From Chthoniobacter sp. (GTDB lineage: Bacteria > Verrucomicrobiota > Verrucomicrobiia > Chthoniobacterales > Chthoniobacteraceae): a stretch of 64,000 bases of DNA. The notes beneath the pieces were generated by a model. The model was not told where the DNA came from and did not search any database. It saw only the letters and a list, made by a program, of their open reading frames with translations. Below are positions 24,428-33,648 of this stretch, piece by piece. Location: the NCBI GenBank assembly GCA_021414005.1, contig JAIOPH010000013.1:270541-334540 (forward strand). Reading direction: 5' to 3'. Numbering within the stretch: position 1 is the stretch's first letter; the number at the start of each line of letters is the position of its first letter. A program made the position numbers and the translations under genes.

Positions 24428-25504
24428 ATGACCCTTCCCGAGATTCGCCAAAAGATCGACGCCCTCGATGACCAACTCATTCGGGTGTTGAACGAGCGTG
24501 CCGATTTCGTACATGAAGTCGGCGTGGTGAAACGCGCGGAAGGCACGGAAATTTACGCGCCCGAGCGTGAGGAAATGCTGCTGCGATCCCTCGCCAAGAA
24601 GAACGCCGACCTGCAGGGTCGCCTCCCCGAAAAAGCCATCCGCGCCATTTACCGCGAAATCATGTCCGCCTCCCTCGCTCTCGAAAAAGATCTGACCATT
24701 GCCTACTTCGGCCCCGAGGCCACGAACACGCACCAGGCCGCCCGCAGCAAATTCGGCGCGAGCGTGAACTACGCGCCGCAGCTCAGCATCGCCGATGTCT
24801 TCGACGTGGTGGCGCGCGGCAGCGCGGACTACGGCGTGGTGCCGATCGAGAATTCCACGGAAGGTGCGGTCAATCACACGCTCGATGTTTTCATGGACAG
24901 CGAACTGCGCATCTGCGCGCAGATCCTGATGAAGATCGAAAATCACCTCGTGGCGAAAATCCCGCGCACCGGGATTCGGAAAATCTATTCGCATCCCCAG
25001 GTCTTTGGCCAGTGCCGCAACTGGCTCCGCCTAAACCTGCCCGACGCCGATCTCGTGGAAGTCTCCAGCACCCCGCGCGCCGCCGAACTCGCCGCCAGCG
25101 AGCCCGCCGCCGCCGCCATCACCGGCCCCATGGCCGCGGAAGTCCACGGGCTGCAAATCATCGAACCGTCCATCCAGGACATCGCCACGAACACCACGCG
25201 CTTCCTCGTCATTGGCCGCACCGCCTCGCCACCCACCGGCGACGACCGCACCTCCATCATGTTCTGCGTGCAGGACAAACCGGGCGCGCTTTTCCAGGCG
25301 CTCGAACCTTTCAACCGGCTGAAAATCTCGATGAGCAAAATCGAAAGCCGACCCTCGAAGCGGAAAGCGTGGGAGTATTTCTTCTTCGTCGATCTCGACG
25401 GTCACGCCAGCGAGGAAAAGGTGAAGCAGGCTTTCGAGGAACTGGAGAAGCACTGTTCCTTCGTGAAAATCCTCGGCACGTATCCCAAGACGAGTCTGGG
25501 GTAA
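24428..25504 (+). CDS. pheA: bifunctional chorismate mutase / prephenate dehydratase (P-protein)
   Basis: A 358-aa protein. The N-terminal chorismate mutase (AroQ) domain, residues ~1-85, starts EIRQKIDALDDQLIRVLNER. The prephenate dehydratase domain follows, with YFGPEATNTHQAA, PIENSTEGAVNHTLD, and NTTRFLVIGR carrying the catalytic Thr. The C-terminal ACT domain contains KPGALFQALEPF and IESRPSKRKAWEY, the phenylalanine feedback site. It makes phenylpyruvate from chorismate. Confidence 0.95.
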   Translation: MTLPEIRQKIDALDDQLIRVLNERADFVHEVGVVKRAEGTEIYAPEREEMLLRSLAKKNADLQGRLPEKAIRAIYREIMSASLALEKDLTIAYFGPEATNTHQAARSKFGASVNYAPQLSIADVFDVVARGSADYGVVPIENSTEGAVNHTLDVFMDSELRICAQILMKIENHLVAKIPRTGIRKIYSHPQVFGQCRNWLRLNLPDADLVEVSSTPRAAELAASEPAAAAITGPMAAEVHGLQIIEPSIQDIATNTTRFLVIGRTASPPTGDDRTSIMFCVQDKPGALFQALEPFNRLKISMSKIESRPSKRKAWEYFFFVDLDGHASEEKVKQAFEELEKHCSFVKILGTYPKTSLG

Positions 25505-25617
25505 GTCGGGAAGCGCGGTTCGGCGGTCAACAGCCGCTTGCGAAAACGGCGGATGGGCGGATTGTCGGAGCAACGAGAAAATGCGCTGGTACGTCCGATG
25601 CTTGTTTTCCAATCCCG

Positions 25618-26316
25618 ATGATTAAAGCGAACTGTCGGGAACGCTTCACGGCGGCGGATTTTGATTTCGTCGTCCAAACTCTGGCCAGGACCGAAAGGGA
25701 TTCGGTCAATCTGGTTGATCTCCTAACCGACGCAGAGGCCCGCGACTCCATTCTCGACAGCCCGCGGCTGGTCGAGTCGGTGCTGGCGCAGGATGGCACG
25801 CTGCGCATTTCGCCGCAGCTCTACTTTTACGTTTTGATCAGGCATGTCTTGAAATCGACAGGGCTGAGCGACCGGCGGGTCAGCGACTACCTCGCTTCGC
25901 TGCTCGAAACATTTTCCCAGACCGCCCGCCTGAGATCGCCGGCGGATGGGAATGCGAACCCGGTGCAGTACGTTTCCGACATGCTCATCGCGCTGCGGAA
26001 CGCCTCGCCGGCGCAGACCTTTTTGATCCGCGCGCATGTCGGCAACTACGCGCTCTTCATCACCGGAATTTTTCACGAAACCGTGGAGCGGCGGAGCCGG
26101 CGGGGCGCGCCGGATTTGGGTTATTACGAGGATGTCGGCAGCGCCAATTTCAAGGCGGTGTCGTCGCATGAAGTGGCGCACTCGTGCGCGCTGGACGGCG
26201 TTTTTTCCACGCTGGCCGATGGCTTTCACGAAGCGCGGCTCGCTTTGAACCGGCTGTCGGATTCACTGCTCCATCTGCACACGGCGCACGCGCCGGCGCT
26301 GCCGCTGATCGCATGA
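25618..26316 (+). CDS. hypothetical protein, first of an unrecognised co-translated pair
   Basis: A 232-aa protein starting MIKANCRERFTAADFDFVVQ. There is no signal peptide or clear membrane segment, and it is largely helical. Recognisable features are ISPQLYFYVLIRHVL and a VSSHEVAHS segment near residue 186, whose HExxH-like spacing (H-E-V-A-H) would fit a zinc site if real. It ends in ATGA overlapping the next gene. I do not recognise the family. Confidence 0.6.
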   Translation: MIKANCRERFTAADFDFVVQTLARTERDSVNLVDLLTDAEARDSILDSPRLVESVLAQDGTLRISPQLYFYVLIRHVLKSTGLSDRRVSDYLASLLETFSQTARLRSPADGNANPVQYVSDMLIALRNASPAQTFLIRAHVGNYALFITGIFHETVERRSRRGAPDLGYYEDVGSANFKAVSSHEVAHSCALDGVFSTLADGFHEARLALNRLSDSLLHLHTAHAPALPLIA

Positions 26317-27020
26317 GCGTCACGCTTTTTAGCGAGATTCAGCGACTCTTTGAGCGCACCTACGCGCAGGTGGGGATCAATCTGGAAGACTGTATCATTG
26401 ACCGCCAGCGTTGCGGCCAGCTCAGCCGTGCGGCGGGCGTGGCGGCGCGGGAACTGAGCGAACTGGCGCGCACTTTTCTGCGGAAGTCGGACGATCGCCT
26501 GCACATCGGCATCTACTACTCGCGCTGGCTCATCGAGCAGCTCGAACGTCACGATCCGCGGAAGGGATTGAGCGATGCGAACATTCGCTCGCTGATCGCC
26601 TTTGTGGAGGAGATCAACCACGCGCTGCACGCGGCGCTGCAGTTTCAACGCGGCATCCGCGAGATCGCCACCGAGGATTTCGCACGCAATCTGGAGCTGC
26701 AGGCGCAGGTGGATACCTATCTCGTGCTGCTGCTCTTCGTGGCCTTCTTTCGCAGGACGCAGAAGGTCTCGCGCACGGATCGTCGCTGGCTGCGCTTTCA
26801 TCTTTTTGCGCGGCAGGACCCGCGGACGTATGCCGACCCGAATCTGCGCGGACGCTATCTGGAAACGGGCGAGCTGGCGGCGCGCTACACGCGTTTTCTC
26901 GATGCGCTGAACGGGGCGCGGCGCGTGGATGAAATCCGCATTTTTCACGCGCTCGACTACGCCGCCAAAAAGCAGCGCATCCTCGCGCTCATGGACGCGC
27001 CTCGCCCGGACGCAGGCTAA
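26313..27020 (+). CDS. hypothetical protein, second of an unrecognised co-translated pair
   Basis: A 235-aa protein starting MSVTLFSEIQRLFERTYAQV, the start set by the ATGA overlap with its partner. It is charged and helical, with an FVEEINHALHAALQF segment near residue 105 and no transmembrane helix except a short hydrophobic stretch YLVLLLFVAFF near 140. Its stop overlaps the stop of convergent opcA by 4 bases (27017-27020). I do not recognise the family. Confidence 0.6.
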   Translation: MSVTLFSEIQRLFERTYAQVGINLEDCIIDRQRCGQLSRAAGVAARELSELARTFLRKSDDRLHIGIYYSRWLIEQLERHDPRKGLSDANIRSLIAFVEEINHALHAALQFQRGIREIATEDFARNLELQAQVDTYLVLLLFVAFFRRTQKVSRTDRRWLRFHLFARQDPRTYADPNLRGRYLETGELAARYTRFLDALNGARRVDEIRIFHALDYAAKKQRILALMDAPRPDAG

Positions 27021-28066
27021 AGCAGCGGGGAGATGGCGGCGAGGGAGCGTAGGTAGAGCGTGTGGCGGGCGCCGCGGGTCATCTCTTCGTCGAGGAGTTC
27101 GAGCGTGGTCGTGGGGCCGGCCGGGAGGAGATGCTGGAAGCGGCGGTCGCCTGGCAGTCGGATGTCCGCGCGGAGGAAAGGCTGCACGGATTCGCGCCGG
27201 AGGGCGAAGGTGGCAGAACCGCAGGTGAGCACGCATCCCGCGAGCGGCGCGCCAGTTGTTTCGTCGAGCCGAACGGTGACTTCGCGGCGGTCGGCGGTTT
27301 CGAAAGCGAGGGTAGCGGGCGTTTTCAGCGTAAGCCCGAGCTGCGCGGCGAGCCAGCCGACGAGCAGGAGGGCCGTGCTGCGGTGGCCGGGCGCGTGACC
27401 GATGCGGATGGCGCTGAGCTGCGGGAGCTGCGCGAGATGCTCGGGGGTGTCGAAGAATTGTGCGAGCGCCTGGCGGATGTAGAGGGAGCGCGTCCAGTTG
27501 AGATCGCGCAGGGTGAGCGTGGCTTTGGCGGTGGCGAGGGATTCCTGGAGGCGGGCGAATTGCTCGCGCGGGCGCGACCAGGGGAGGCTGTCGATGATCA
27601 GCCGGTCGATCCACGGCCAGAGCGTGGGGTTGAGATTTTCCGAGACGTCGCCCTGGAGCCAGAAATAGAGCGGCAGGTCGCTGTCGAGGTGGGAGAAAAC
27701 GATGTTCGTCAGGCGGCCCTTGAGCTGGCCCTCGAGGAGGAAGCTGATTTGCTCGCAGCAGATGCTTTTCGCGCCGGCGCGGGAGAGGTGGCAGTGGGCG
27801 TTGACCCACGCGGAAATGCGCGGCTCAGGGGCGTTGCGACAGACGCAAATGAGCAGTGCGCGGCAGGCGTGGTTGCGGGTGAACTCCGCGATCAGTTCGT
27901 TATTGGCCGCCAGCTCCGCGGTGCTGCGGCAATACACGGCGAAGTTGATCAGCGAGGCCCGCGTCGGCGCATTGCCGCCGGTGTCCCAGAGTTTTTTTAA
28001 CTCCCGGTTGATCTGACCAACGGGGACGGCGGTGCCGAGAGCGGAGAGGTCGGGCGTGGCGGACAT
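27017..28066 (-). CDS. opcA: glucose-6-phosphate dehydrogenase assembly protein OpcA
   Basis: A 349-aa protein of the OpcA family. It has the N-terminal VGQINRELKKLWD, then the SHLDSDLPLYFWLQGD-type central motif and WPWIDRLIIDSL. It lies 9 bp downstream of zwf on the same strand, as in cyanobacteria and actinobacteria, where OpcA promotes active G6PDH. It is a cytoplasmic allosteric effector with no catalytic motif of its own. Confidence 0.88.
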   Translation of the reverse strand: MSATPDLSALGTAVPVGQINRELKKLWDTGGNAPTRASLINFAVYCRSTAELAANNELIAEFTRNHACRALLICVCRNAPEPRISAWVNAHCHLSRAGAKSICCEQISFLLEGQLKGRLTNIVFSHLDSDLPLYFWLQGDVSENLNPTLWPWIDRLIIDSLPWSRPREQFARLQESLATAKATLTLRDLNWTRSLYIRQALAQFFDTPEHLAQLPQLSAIRIGHAPGHRSTALLLVGWLAAQLGLTLKTPATLAFETADRREVTVRLDETTGAPLAGCVLTCGSATFALRRESVQPFLRADIRLPGDRRFQHLLPAGPTTTLELLDEEMTRGARHTLYLRSLAAISPLL

Positions 28067-28075
28067 GGCGCGGAG

Positions 28076-29620
28076 CTACATTCGCCGCCAATTGCGTCCA
28101 TCCCGAGCGAGCAGATCGTCGGCTTCCTTCGGCCCCCACGAGCCGGCGGGATATTCGCAGAGCGGCGGCTGCGGACCGGCGGCATGCCAGGCGTTTTCGA
28201 TGAGGTCGATAAAACGCCATGCGCCTTCCACTTCGTCACGCCGGGCGAAGAGCGTGGCGTCGCCGCTCATCGCATCGAGGAGCAGACGCTCGTAAGCCTC
28301 GGGCGAGGCTTTGCCGAAACTCGTGCCGTAATGGAAATCCATCTTCACCGGCTCGATGCGCAGGGCTGCGCCCGGCATTTTGCACTGCATGCGGAGCGAG
28401 ATGCCTTCGTCGGGCTGGATGCGGATGACGAGCACGTTCGCCCCGATGTCCTCCGCGCCTTTGTTGAAAAGGACACTCGGCGCGTTCTTGAGCTGCACCG
28501 CGATTTCGGTCGCGCCTTTCGGAAGGCGTTTGCCCACGCGGATATAAAACGGCACGCCCGCCCAGCGCCAGTTGTCCACATTGGCTTTGAGCGCCACGTA
28601 AGTCTCGGTCATCGAGGTGGGCGAGACGCGATCCTCCGTGCGATAGGCTTTCACCTCCGCCCCGCCGATGGCCCCGGCGGCGTATTGCCCGCGCACGACA
28701 TCGCGCGCCACGTCCTCCGGCGTCATGGGGCGGAGCGAGCGGATGACCTTCACCTTTTCATCGCGCACGCTGTCGGCGGCGAGGTCGGTGGGCGGCTCCA
28801 TCGCCACGAGGCAGAGGAGCTGGAGCAGATGGTTCTGCACCATGTCGCGCAGCGCGCCGGAGCTTTCGTAATACGGCCCGCGCGCCTCCACGCCGAGCGG
28901 CTCGGCGGCGGTGATCTGCACGTGGTCAATGTAGCGGTGATTCCACAGCGGCTCGAAAATCCCGTTGGCAAAGCGCAGCACCATGATGTTCTGCGCGGTC
29001 TCTTTACCGAGGAAGTGGTCGATGCGGTAGGTGTCGCGTTCGTGAAAGGTTTTGCTGACCACGCTGTTCAGCGCCTGCGCCGTGGCGAGGTCCGTGCCGA
29101 AGGGCTTTTCCACGATGACCCGCGCCCAGCTCCCCTCCGCGGCCTTGTTCAGCCCGGCGGCGGCGAGATGCTGGAGGATGCCCTCGAATTCGCTCGGTGC
29201 GACGGAGAGATAAAACAGCCGGTTTCCACAAGTGCCGCGCTCCTCGTCGAGCTCGGCGAGCCGCTCCGCGAGGCGCTGGTAGCCGGCGGCGTCTCCAAAT
29301 TCGCTGCGGTGGTAAAAGACGCGGTCAGCGAAACTCGCCCACACTTCCTCATTCAGCCCCGACCGGGAAAACTTCCGCGCCGCCTCGTGCAACTCCGCCC
29401 GAAAGCTATCGTCCGTCTTTTCCCGCCGAGCGAAGCCGACCACCGACAGCGCCGCCGGCAGATCGCCATCGGCGGCGATGTTATAGAGCGCCGGGATGAG
29501 TTTGCGGAAAGTCAGGTCGCCCGATGCGCCGAAGATGACGACGCTGCACGGCTGAGGCATGGGCCGACTGGTGAGCCCCTCGCGCAGAGGGTTCGCGGTG
29601 GGTGTGGTGGTCGCGTTCAA
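28076..29620 (-). CDS. zwf: glucose-6-phosphate 1-dehydrogenase
   Basis: A 514-aa protein with the NADP-binding motif [20 protein letters not shown] and the catalytic [21 protein letters not shown] region (His nucleophile area). The C-terminus ends [18 protein letters not shown] (here [15 protein letters not shown]). It oxidises glucose 6-phosphate to 6-phosphogluconolactone with NADP. The N-terminal ~20 residues before [11 protein letters not shown] are low complexity, and an internal Met could be the real start. It forms an operon with opcA. Confidence 0.95.
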   Translation of the reverse strand: MNATTTPTANPLREGLTSRPMPQPCSVVIFGASGDLTFRKLIPALYNIAADGDLPAALSVVGFARREKTDDSFRAELHEAARKFSRSGLNEEVWASFADRVFYHRSEFGDAAGYQRLAERLAELDEERGTCGNRLFYLSVAPSEFEGILQHLAAAGLNKAAEGSWARVIVEKPFGTDLATAQALNSVVSKTFHERDTYRIDHFLGKETAQNIMVLRFANGIFEPLWNHRYIDHVQITAAEPLGVEARGPYYESSGALRDMVQNHLLQLLCLVAMEPPTDLAADSVRDEKVKVIRSLRPMTPEDVARDVVRGQYAAGAIGGAEVKAYRTEDRVSPTSMTETYVALKANVDNWRWAGVPFYIRVGKRLPKGATEIAVQLKNAPSVLFNKGAEDIGANVLVIRIQPDEGISLRMQCKMPGAALRIEPVKMDFHYGTSFGKASPEAYERLLLDAMSGDATLFARRDEVEGAWRFIDLIENAWHAAGPQPPLCEYPAGSWGPKEADDLLARDGRNWRRM

Positions 29621-29715
29621 AGCGCGGCTGTCTTACCGGGGTGGGGGAGACAGGCGAAGTCGAAAGTTTACCCGACGTGGAGCCCGGAAGCGCGCCGCTC
29701 CTTTTCCCGCGTCAG

Positions 29716-31356
29716 TTACGGTGCGGGTTTTTCCGGGGCGTGCGCGGCTTCGAGTTCGGCGAGGCGTTTGGAAGCGGCGCGCTCGCTGGCTTGGGCGCGG
29801 TCGCGCTCGTGGCGGAGCTGGAGGAAAAAGCCGATGACGAGGACATTGAAGAGCAGAAAAAAAACGCCGAAAAGGGTGACCTCGGTTTTGTGCCGGCCCG
29901 CCCACAGCGCAAAGTGTTTCGGGATGCTGGCGCGCTCGGCTTTGGGCGCGAAGCCACCCTGACACGCGGTGATGTCCTCCTGCAAATCCTCGACCGTCTG
30001 GTAGCGGTCCGCCGGGGCGGTCGAGAGCGCCTTCATGACCACGGCGGAGAGCCCGTCCGGGATGCGTTGTCCGGGGCAATGGGCCAGCACAAAGGATTCG
30101 GCGACGAGGTCGCGCTTGCGGCGACGTGCGGATTTGGCGGGCTGGTTGTGGATGGAGGGATGCTCGATCCTGCCGTTGACGATGTTCTCCACGACCGCGT
30201 AAATCGTTTCAGCCTCGAACGGCGTACGCAGCGTGAGGATGGCGTAGAGGATCTCGCCGAGCACGTAGATGTCGGAGCGTGCGTCGATCTTGTCCAGCTC
30301 CCCGCGCGCCTGCTCGGGCGAGATGTACGGCGGGGTGCCGACGATGAGTCCGTGCATGGTCTCGAACCCGCGCAGGTCGTCGGGCTTCGCCTGCATCGCG
30401 GCAGCCTGGGCCGCGGGGTCCGGCGTTTCTGATGGACGGATTTCACGCCGCCCGCCGGTGATGTTTTTCGCGAGTCCCCAGTCCACGACGAGCACCTCGC
30501 CGAACGCGCCGATCATGATGTTCTCCGGCTTGAGATCGCGGTGGACCACGCCCTTCGAGTGCGCGAAGGCGATGGCGTCGCAGACCTTTTGGAAAATGGT
30601 GAGCAGCGCGCTGAGCGGATATTTCTCGATGATCTTTTCCTTCGCGTTGCGGATGCCGCGGAGCACGTCATCAAGAGTCGTGCCCTTGATGAATTTCATC
30701 GTGTAAAACATCTCGCCCTGCTCATCGATACCCAGCTCATAGACGGGAATGATATTCGGGTGTTCGAGCTGGCCGGTGAGCTGCGCCTCGTCCACAAACC
30801 GGAGCGCGTTCTCGCGAGAAAACTGGTGCTTCGAGTTGATGACCTTCATGGCCACGGTGCGGCGGATGCGCAGGTCGCGCGCCTGGAGGATCACGCCCAT
30901 GCCGCCACGGTTGATCGTGGTGATGACCTTGTACTTTCGCCCGCCGACCTGTTCGCGTACCGCGCCGAGGCCGAGGTCGTTGTCCCAAAGCGCTTCCGCG
31001 AGCTGCCGGGCCGCGCCTTCCGGCAGGCGGACGACGAGCCGCGCCCGGCCGATCTGCACTTCCTGATCGAGCCGAATGCGCGTGGGGAGCTGCACCTGCA
31101 CGCCTTCTATGAAGACGCCATTGCTGCTGCCGAGATCCTCGATGACCAGCTCGTACGCGGTGAAAATCAGCCGCGCGTGATGTCGCGACACGTTTTCCGC
31201 ATCCACGAAAATGGGGCACGAGGTGTCGCGACCGATGAGGTATTCGCCGTGCTCGACCGCATACTTTGCGATCTCCTCCGCGCCGACGAAGACATCCACC
31301 TCCGCGCGCAGTACCGCGAAATCCGGCCCGGTTGCGGAGGAGGCGGAATCAGACAT
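29716..31356 (-). CDS. FHA-domain serine/threonine protein kinase, membrane anchored
   Basis: A 546-aa protein. The FHA domain at ~20-115 has YLIGRDTSCPIF, SRHHARL and LGSSNGVFIEG. The Hanks-type kinase domain at ~140-440 has a glycine-rich loop (NRGGMGVIL), AMKVI with the ATP lysine, GVVHRDLKPENIMIG with the catalytic Asp, VVDWGLAKN replacing DFG, and GTPPYISPEQARG. A single transmembrane helix near residue 505 (TLFGVFFLLFNVLVIGFF) is followed by a coiled-coil-like tail. It likely senses or integrates phospho-signals at the membrane. No substrate gene is obvious nearby. Confidence 0.93.
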   Translation of the reverse strand: MSDSASSATGPDFAVLRAEVDVFVGAEEIAKYAVEHGEYLIGRDTSCPIFVDAENVSRHHARLIFTAYELVIEDLGSSNGVFIEGVQVQLPTRIRLDQEVQIGRARLVVRLPEGAARQLAEALWDNDLGLGAVREQVGGRKYKVITTINRGGMGVILQARDLRIRRTVAMKVINSKHQFSRENALRFVDEAQLTGQLEHPNIIPVYELGIDEQGEMFYTMKFIKGTTLDDVLRGIRNAKEKIIEKYPLSALLTIFQKVCDAIAFAHSKGVVHRDLKPENIMIGAFGEVLVVDWGLAKNITGGRREIRPSETPDPAAQAAAMQAKPDDLRGFETMHGLIVGTPPYISPEQARGELDKIDARSDIYVLGEILYAILTLRTPFEAETIYAVVENIVNGRIEHPSIHNQPAKSARRRKRDLVAESFVLAHCPGQRIPDGLSAVVMKALSTAPADRYQTVEDLQEDITACQGGFAPKAERASIPKHFALWAGRHKTEVTLFGVFFLLFNVLVIGFFLQLRHERDRAQASERAASKRLAELEAAHAPEKPAP

Positions 31357-31457
31357 GGAGGATGTTTGTTCGCCGCTTAAAAAGGGATAGCAATCGTAAT
31401 CTTAAACTGTCGCCGAGTCAGAACGCGCCCGGCATCAACAACGGGAAACTTCGGAGG

Positions 31458-31787
31458 CTACAGCGGCGCTGCGGGCGCTGCGGGTGCGAGCGGGTCGGCC
31501 GCCGGCGGTGGGACTGCAGGCGCACCGGGGTCGGTGCCCGGAATCGCGGGTGCGCCGGGCAGCGGCGGAGGTTTCGGCAGTCCCGAGTCAGGACCCGTGC
31601 CGGGCGGAGGTGTCTCGGTCGCCTTCATCAACTCATCGGCCGACCTTTCCTTCTTTTCTGGCAACGCGGCGTAGTAGCTTTTCCGCGGCGAGTAGATGCG
31701 GGTGTAGGGCGTGCTCGTCCGACAGCCCGCAAGACCCAGGGCGAGGAGGACGAGAGGACAAAGAAGGAGGCGGAAGGAACGGGACAT
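31458..31787 (-). CDS. small proline-rich lipoprotein
   Basis: A 109-aa protein with a lipoprotein signal peptide, LLCPLVLLALGLAGC, the Cys being the lipidation site. The mature part is Pro/Gly/Ala-rich and low complexity, which suggests a periplasmic spacer or linker anchored in a membrane. No domain is recognised. It sits between the kinase and the lipoprotein of the sigma-factor operon. Confidence 0.6.
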   Translation of the reverse strand: MSRSFRLLLCPLVLLALGLAGCRTSTPYTRIYSPRKSYYAALPEKKERSADELMKATETPPPGTGPDSGLPKPPPLPGAPAIPGTDPGAPAVPPPAADPLAPAAPAAPL

Positions 31788-31818
31788 AATTCCGTGTAGG
31801 CGATGCGTTCGGGGCGCG

Positions 31819-32304
31819 TCAATGCCCGGAGTGGGTCGGACGTGAATCTTTCACGACGGGGAGTTGACGGAGATTGAATGTGCCGCAGTCGTAAATCGAG
31901 TCGTAGCGGGCGGTGAATTGACCGCCGCCGATGCGCGCGGTGTAGCGGTAGGTACCGCCGAAGATCGCGGGCAGTTCGTGCGTTCCGCGAAACTGGCCCG
32001 GCGCGCCGGTCGGCGTGAGCACCAGCGTGTAGTCGCTCGTGAAAAGCTTCCAATTTGCGCGGAACGTCGCACGGAGCGACCCCGCCGCATCAGGTACCAG
32101 CACGGCGCGCAGACGCCCACCCTCGGGTCCGCCCGGACCCGCGTGCTTTGTGCTGGTCCAGCGGCCCTCCCAGCGTATCGCAGTCGGCGCGGTTGCAGAT
32201 TTTTCCGCCGCCCGCCATTGCGCGTCAAAGGACGAGCACGCGGCCAGCGCGCTGCACCACGCCACCAGCACCAACCGTCCGGTTTTGATCCAGGCGCGCG
32301 TCAT
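31819..32304 (-). CDS. lipoprotein of the ECF sigma operon
   Basis: A 161-aa protein with a lipobox in LVAWCSALAACSS. The mature part contains IRWEGRWTSTKHAGPGGPEG and repeated beta strands ending in GGTYRYTARIGGGQFTARYD, probably a beta-barrel-like periplasmic fold. Its start overlaps the end of the anti-sigma-like gene as ATGA, which ties it to the operon starting at the sigma factor. Function is unknown. Confidence 0.65.
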   Translation of the reverse strand: MTRAWIKTGRLVLVAWCSALAACSSFDAQWRAAEKSATAPTAIRWEGRWTSTKHAGPGGPEGGRLRAVLVPDAAGSLRATFRANWKLFTSDYTLVLTPTGAPGQFRGTHELPAIFGGTYRYTARIGGGQFTARYDSIYDCGTFNLRQLPVVKDSRPTHSGH

Positions 32305-33062
32305 CGCTTCGGCAGCGTTTTAAGAAACGCCCGCATCTCCGCTTTGCTCCCGCGGAATGAAATCATCACGCAATGTTCGCCACTTGGTCGCAGCGCCGCG
32401 ACCCGCGCATTCTTCTGGATGATCGTCCAGCCGCTGTCCGCTGGAAGCTGCACGCCGAAATCCGTGGCGTGAAACTCGAAGACCACGGACTCGTGCTGTT
32501 CCACGGCGTACTGGGCGATCCTCTTTCCGTCCCGCGCGAAAACTCGCGCCGCCACCACGGGCTCCGCAGCCAGTTCGGGCGGCGCTTCATAACCTTCGTA
32601 GCCATGCAGCATCAGCCAGTCGCCGAGTTTCGCCGTCGTGGTTTTCATCGGCTCCATCTCCGCACCGGTCATCCGGTTCGTCGTCTCCAGCATGCCCTCG
32701 ACCGCTTCGCGCCCCGGAAATTCCGCCATGTTTTCCATGATCAGGAAAACGACCACGCCGACGAACAGCAGCACCCCGGCGAGCGCCGCCAGCAGCGCCG
32801 GCGTGTGCAGGTGCGAACGCAGCTTTGGCACCCCGCCGCCCACCGCGTCCATGCGCGGGACGACCTGCGCGCGGAGATTCTCCGGCGGGACGATGCTGCG
32901 GATGGCCTCAATAATCTGCGCATCGAATTCCGTCTGGGCGCGCAGCCGTTTGCCCACCGCCGCGTCGCCCTCCGCGAGGCGGAGCGCCTTTTGCAGCCGG
33001 CTATCCGGCTCGCGCCCTTCGCGATGGCAGCGCAGCAACATCTCGGCGTCGTTGGTATTCAT
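32301..33062 (-). CDS. putative anti-sigma factor-like membrane protein
   Basis: A 253-aa protein starting MNTNDAEMLLRCHREGREPD; the start is fixed by the ATGA overlap with the sigma factor stop. It has a cytoplasmic helical N-terminus, one transmembrane helix near residue 100 (LLAALAGVLLFVGVVVFLIM) and a C-terminal periplasmic domain with SGWTIIQKNARVAALRPSG. The layout fits an anti-sigma factor; a zinc-binding HxxxCxxC motif is not present. Confidence rests on position next to the sigma factor. Confidence 0.6.
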   Translation of the reverse strand: MNTNDAEMLLRCHREGREPDSRLQKALRLAEGDAAVGKRLRAQTEFDAQIIEAIRSIVPPENLRAQVVPRMDAVGGGVPKLRSHLHTPALLAALAGVLLFVGVVVFLIMENMAEFPGREAVEGMLETTNRMTGAEMEPMKTTTAKLGDWLMLHGYEGYEAPPELAAEPVVAARVFARDGKRIAQYAVEQHESVVFEFHATDFGVQLPADSGWTIIQKNARVAALRPSGEHCVMISFRGSKAEMRAFLKTLPKR

Positions 33063-33565
33063 GCGGGTGGCAGGTCGTCGTGCGGCGCGCGGAGCGCCTG
33101 CGCCAACAGCTCGCGTGCGCTGGCCAGCGTGTCGGAGAGCGTCTCGACATTCATTTTCAAAAGCTCCGCGATCTCCGCGATCGTGAAAAAATCGAGATAG
33201 AAAATAGCCAGCGCACTGCGCTCCGGCTCGGGCAGTGTGTGAAAGCGCTGCGCCAGCAAAAAGGCCTCGATCTTCAGCACCGCGGGTTCGGTATTTGCGG
33301 ACGGCTCGTGGCGCAGCAGCCGCGGTGCGGCGGGCGCGGTGGTTCCGTTGAGTTTCAGGCACTGCTCGCGGATGGCCTGAACCAGCCAGGCCTGCCGTCC
33401 CGTTTCGCTACGGACCTGATCGAGATGTGCCGCCGCTTCCGCCAGCGTGTCGGTCAGTATCTGATCCGCCATCCGCGTCTGGCCGGTGAGCAGCACGGCG
33501 AAGCGGTAGAGCTCCGCGAAACCGCTGGGCGAGTGGGAAGGGGGGGGCGTTTGCAAGGCGGGCAA
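33059..33565 (-). CDS. ECF-like RNA polymerase sigma factor
   Basis: A 168-aa protein with a region-2-like helix bundle, FAELYRFAVLLTGQTRMADQ, and a region-4 helix-turn-helix at the end, TIAEIAELLKMNVETLSD with ARELLAQAL. The expected region 2 aromatic motifs are weak, so it may be a divergent member. It overlaps the downstream anti-sigma-like gene by 4 bp. Likely role: transcription of a small stress or envelope regulon, controlled by its neighbour. Confidence 0.7.
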   Translation of the reverse strand: MPALQTPPPSHSPSGFAELYRFAVLLTGQTRMADQILTDTLAEAAAHLDQVRSETGRQAWLVQAIREQCLKLNGTTAPAAPRLLRHEPSANTEPAVLKIEAFLLAQRFHTLPEPERSALAIFYLDFFTIAEIAELLKMNVETLSDTLASARELLAQALRAPHDDLPPA

Positions 33566-33648
33566 CCTTACGCGCCAGCCCCGCGTCGGCTCAAGCGCGG
33601 AAAGGTCCGCGACATGGCTTTCCCCGCCGCGTCTGCTACCACAGAGCC

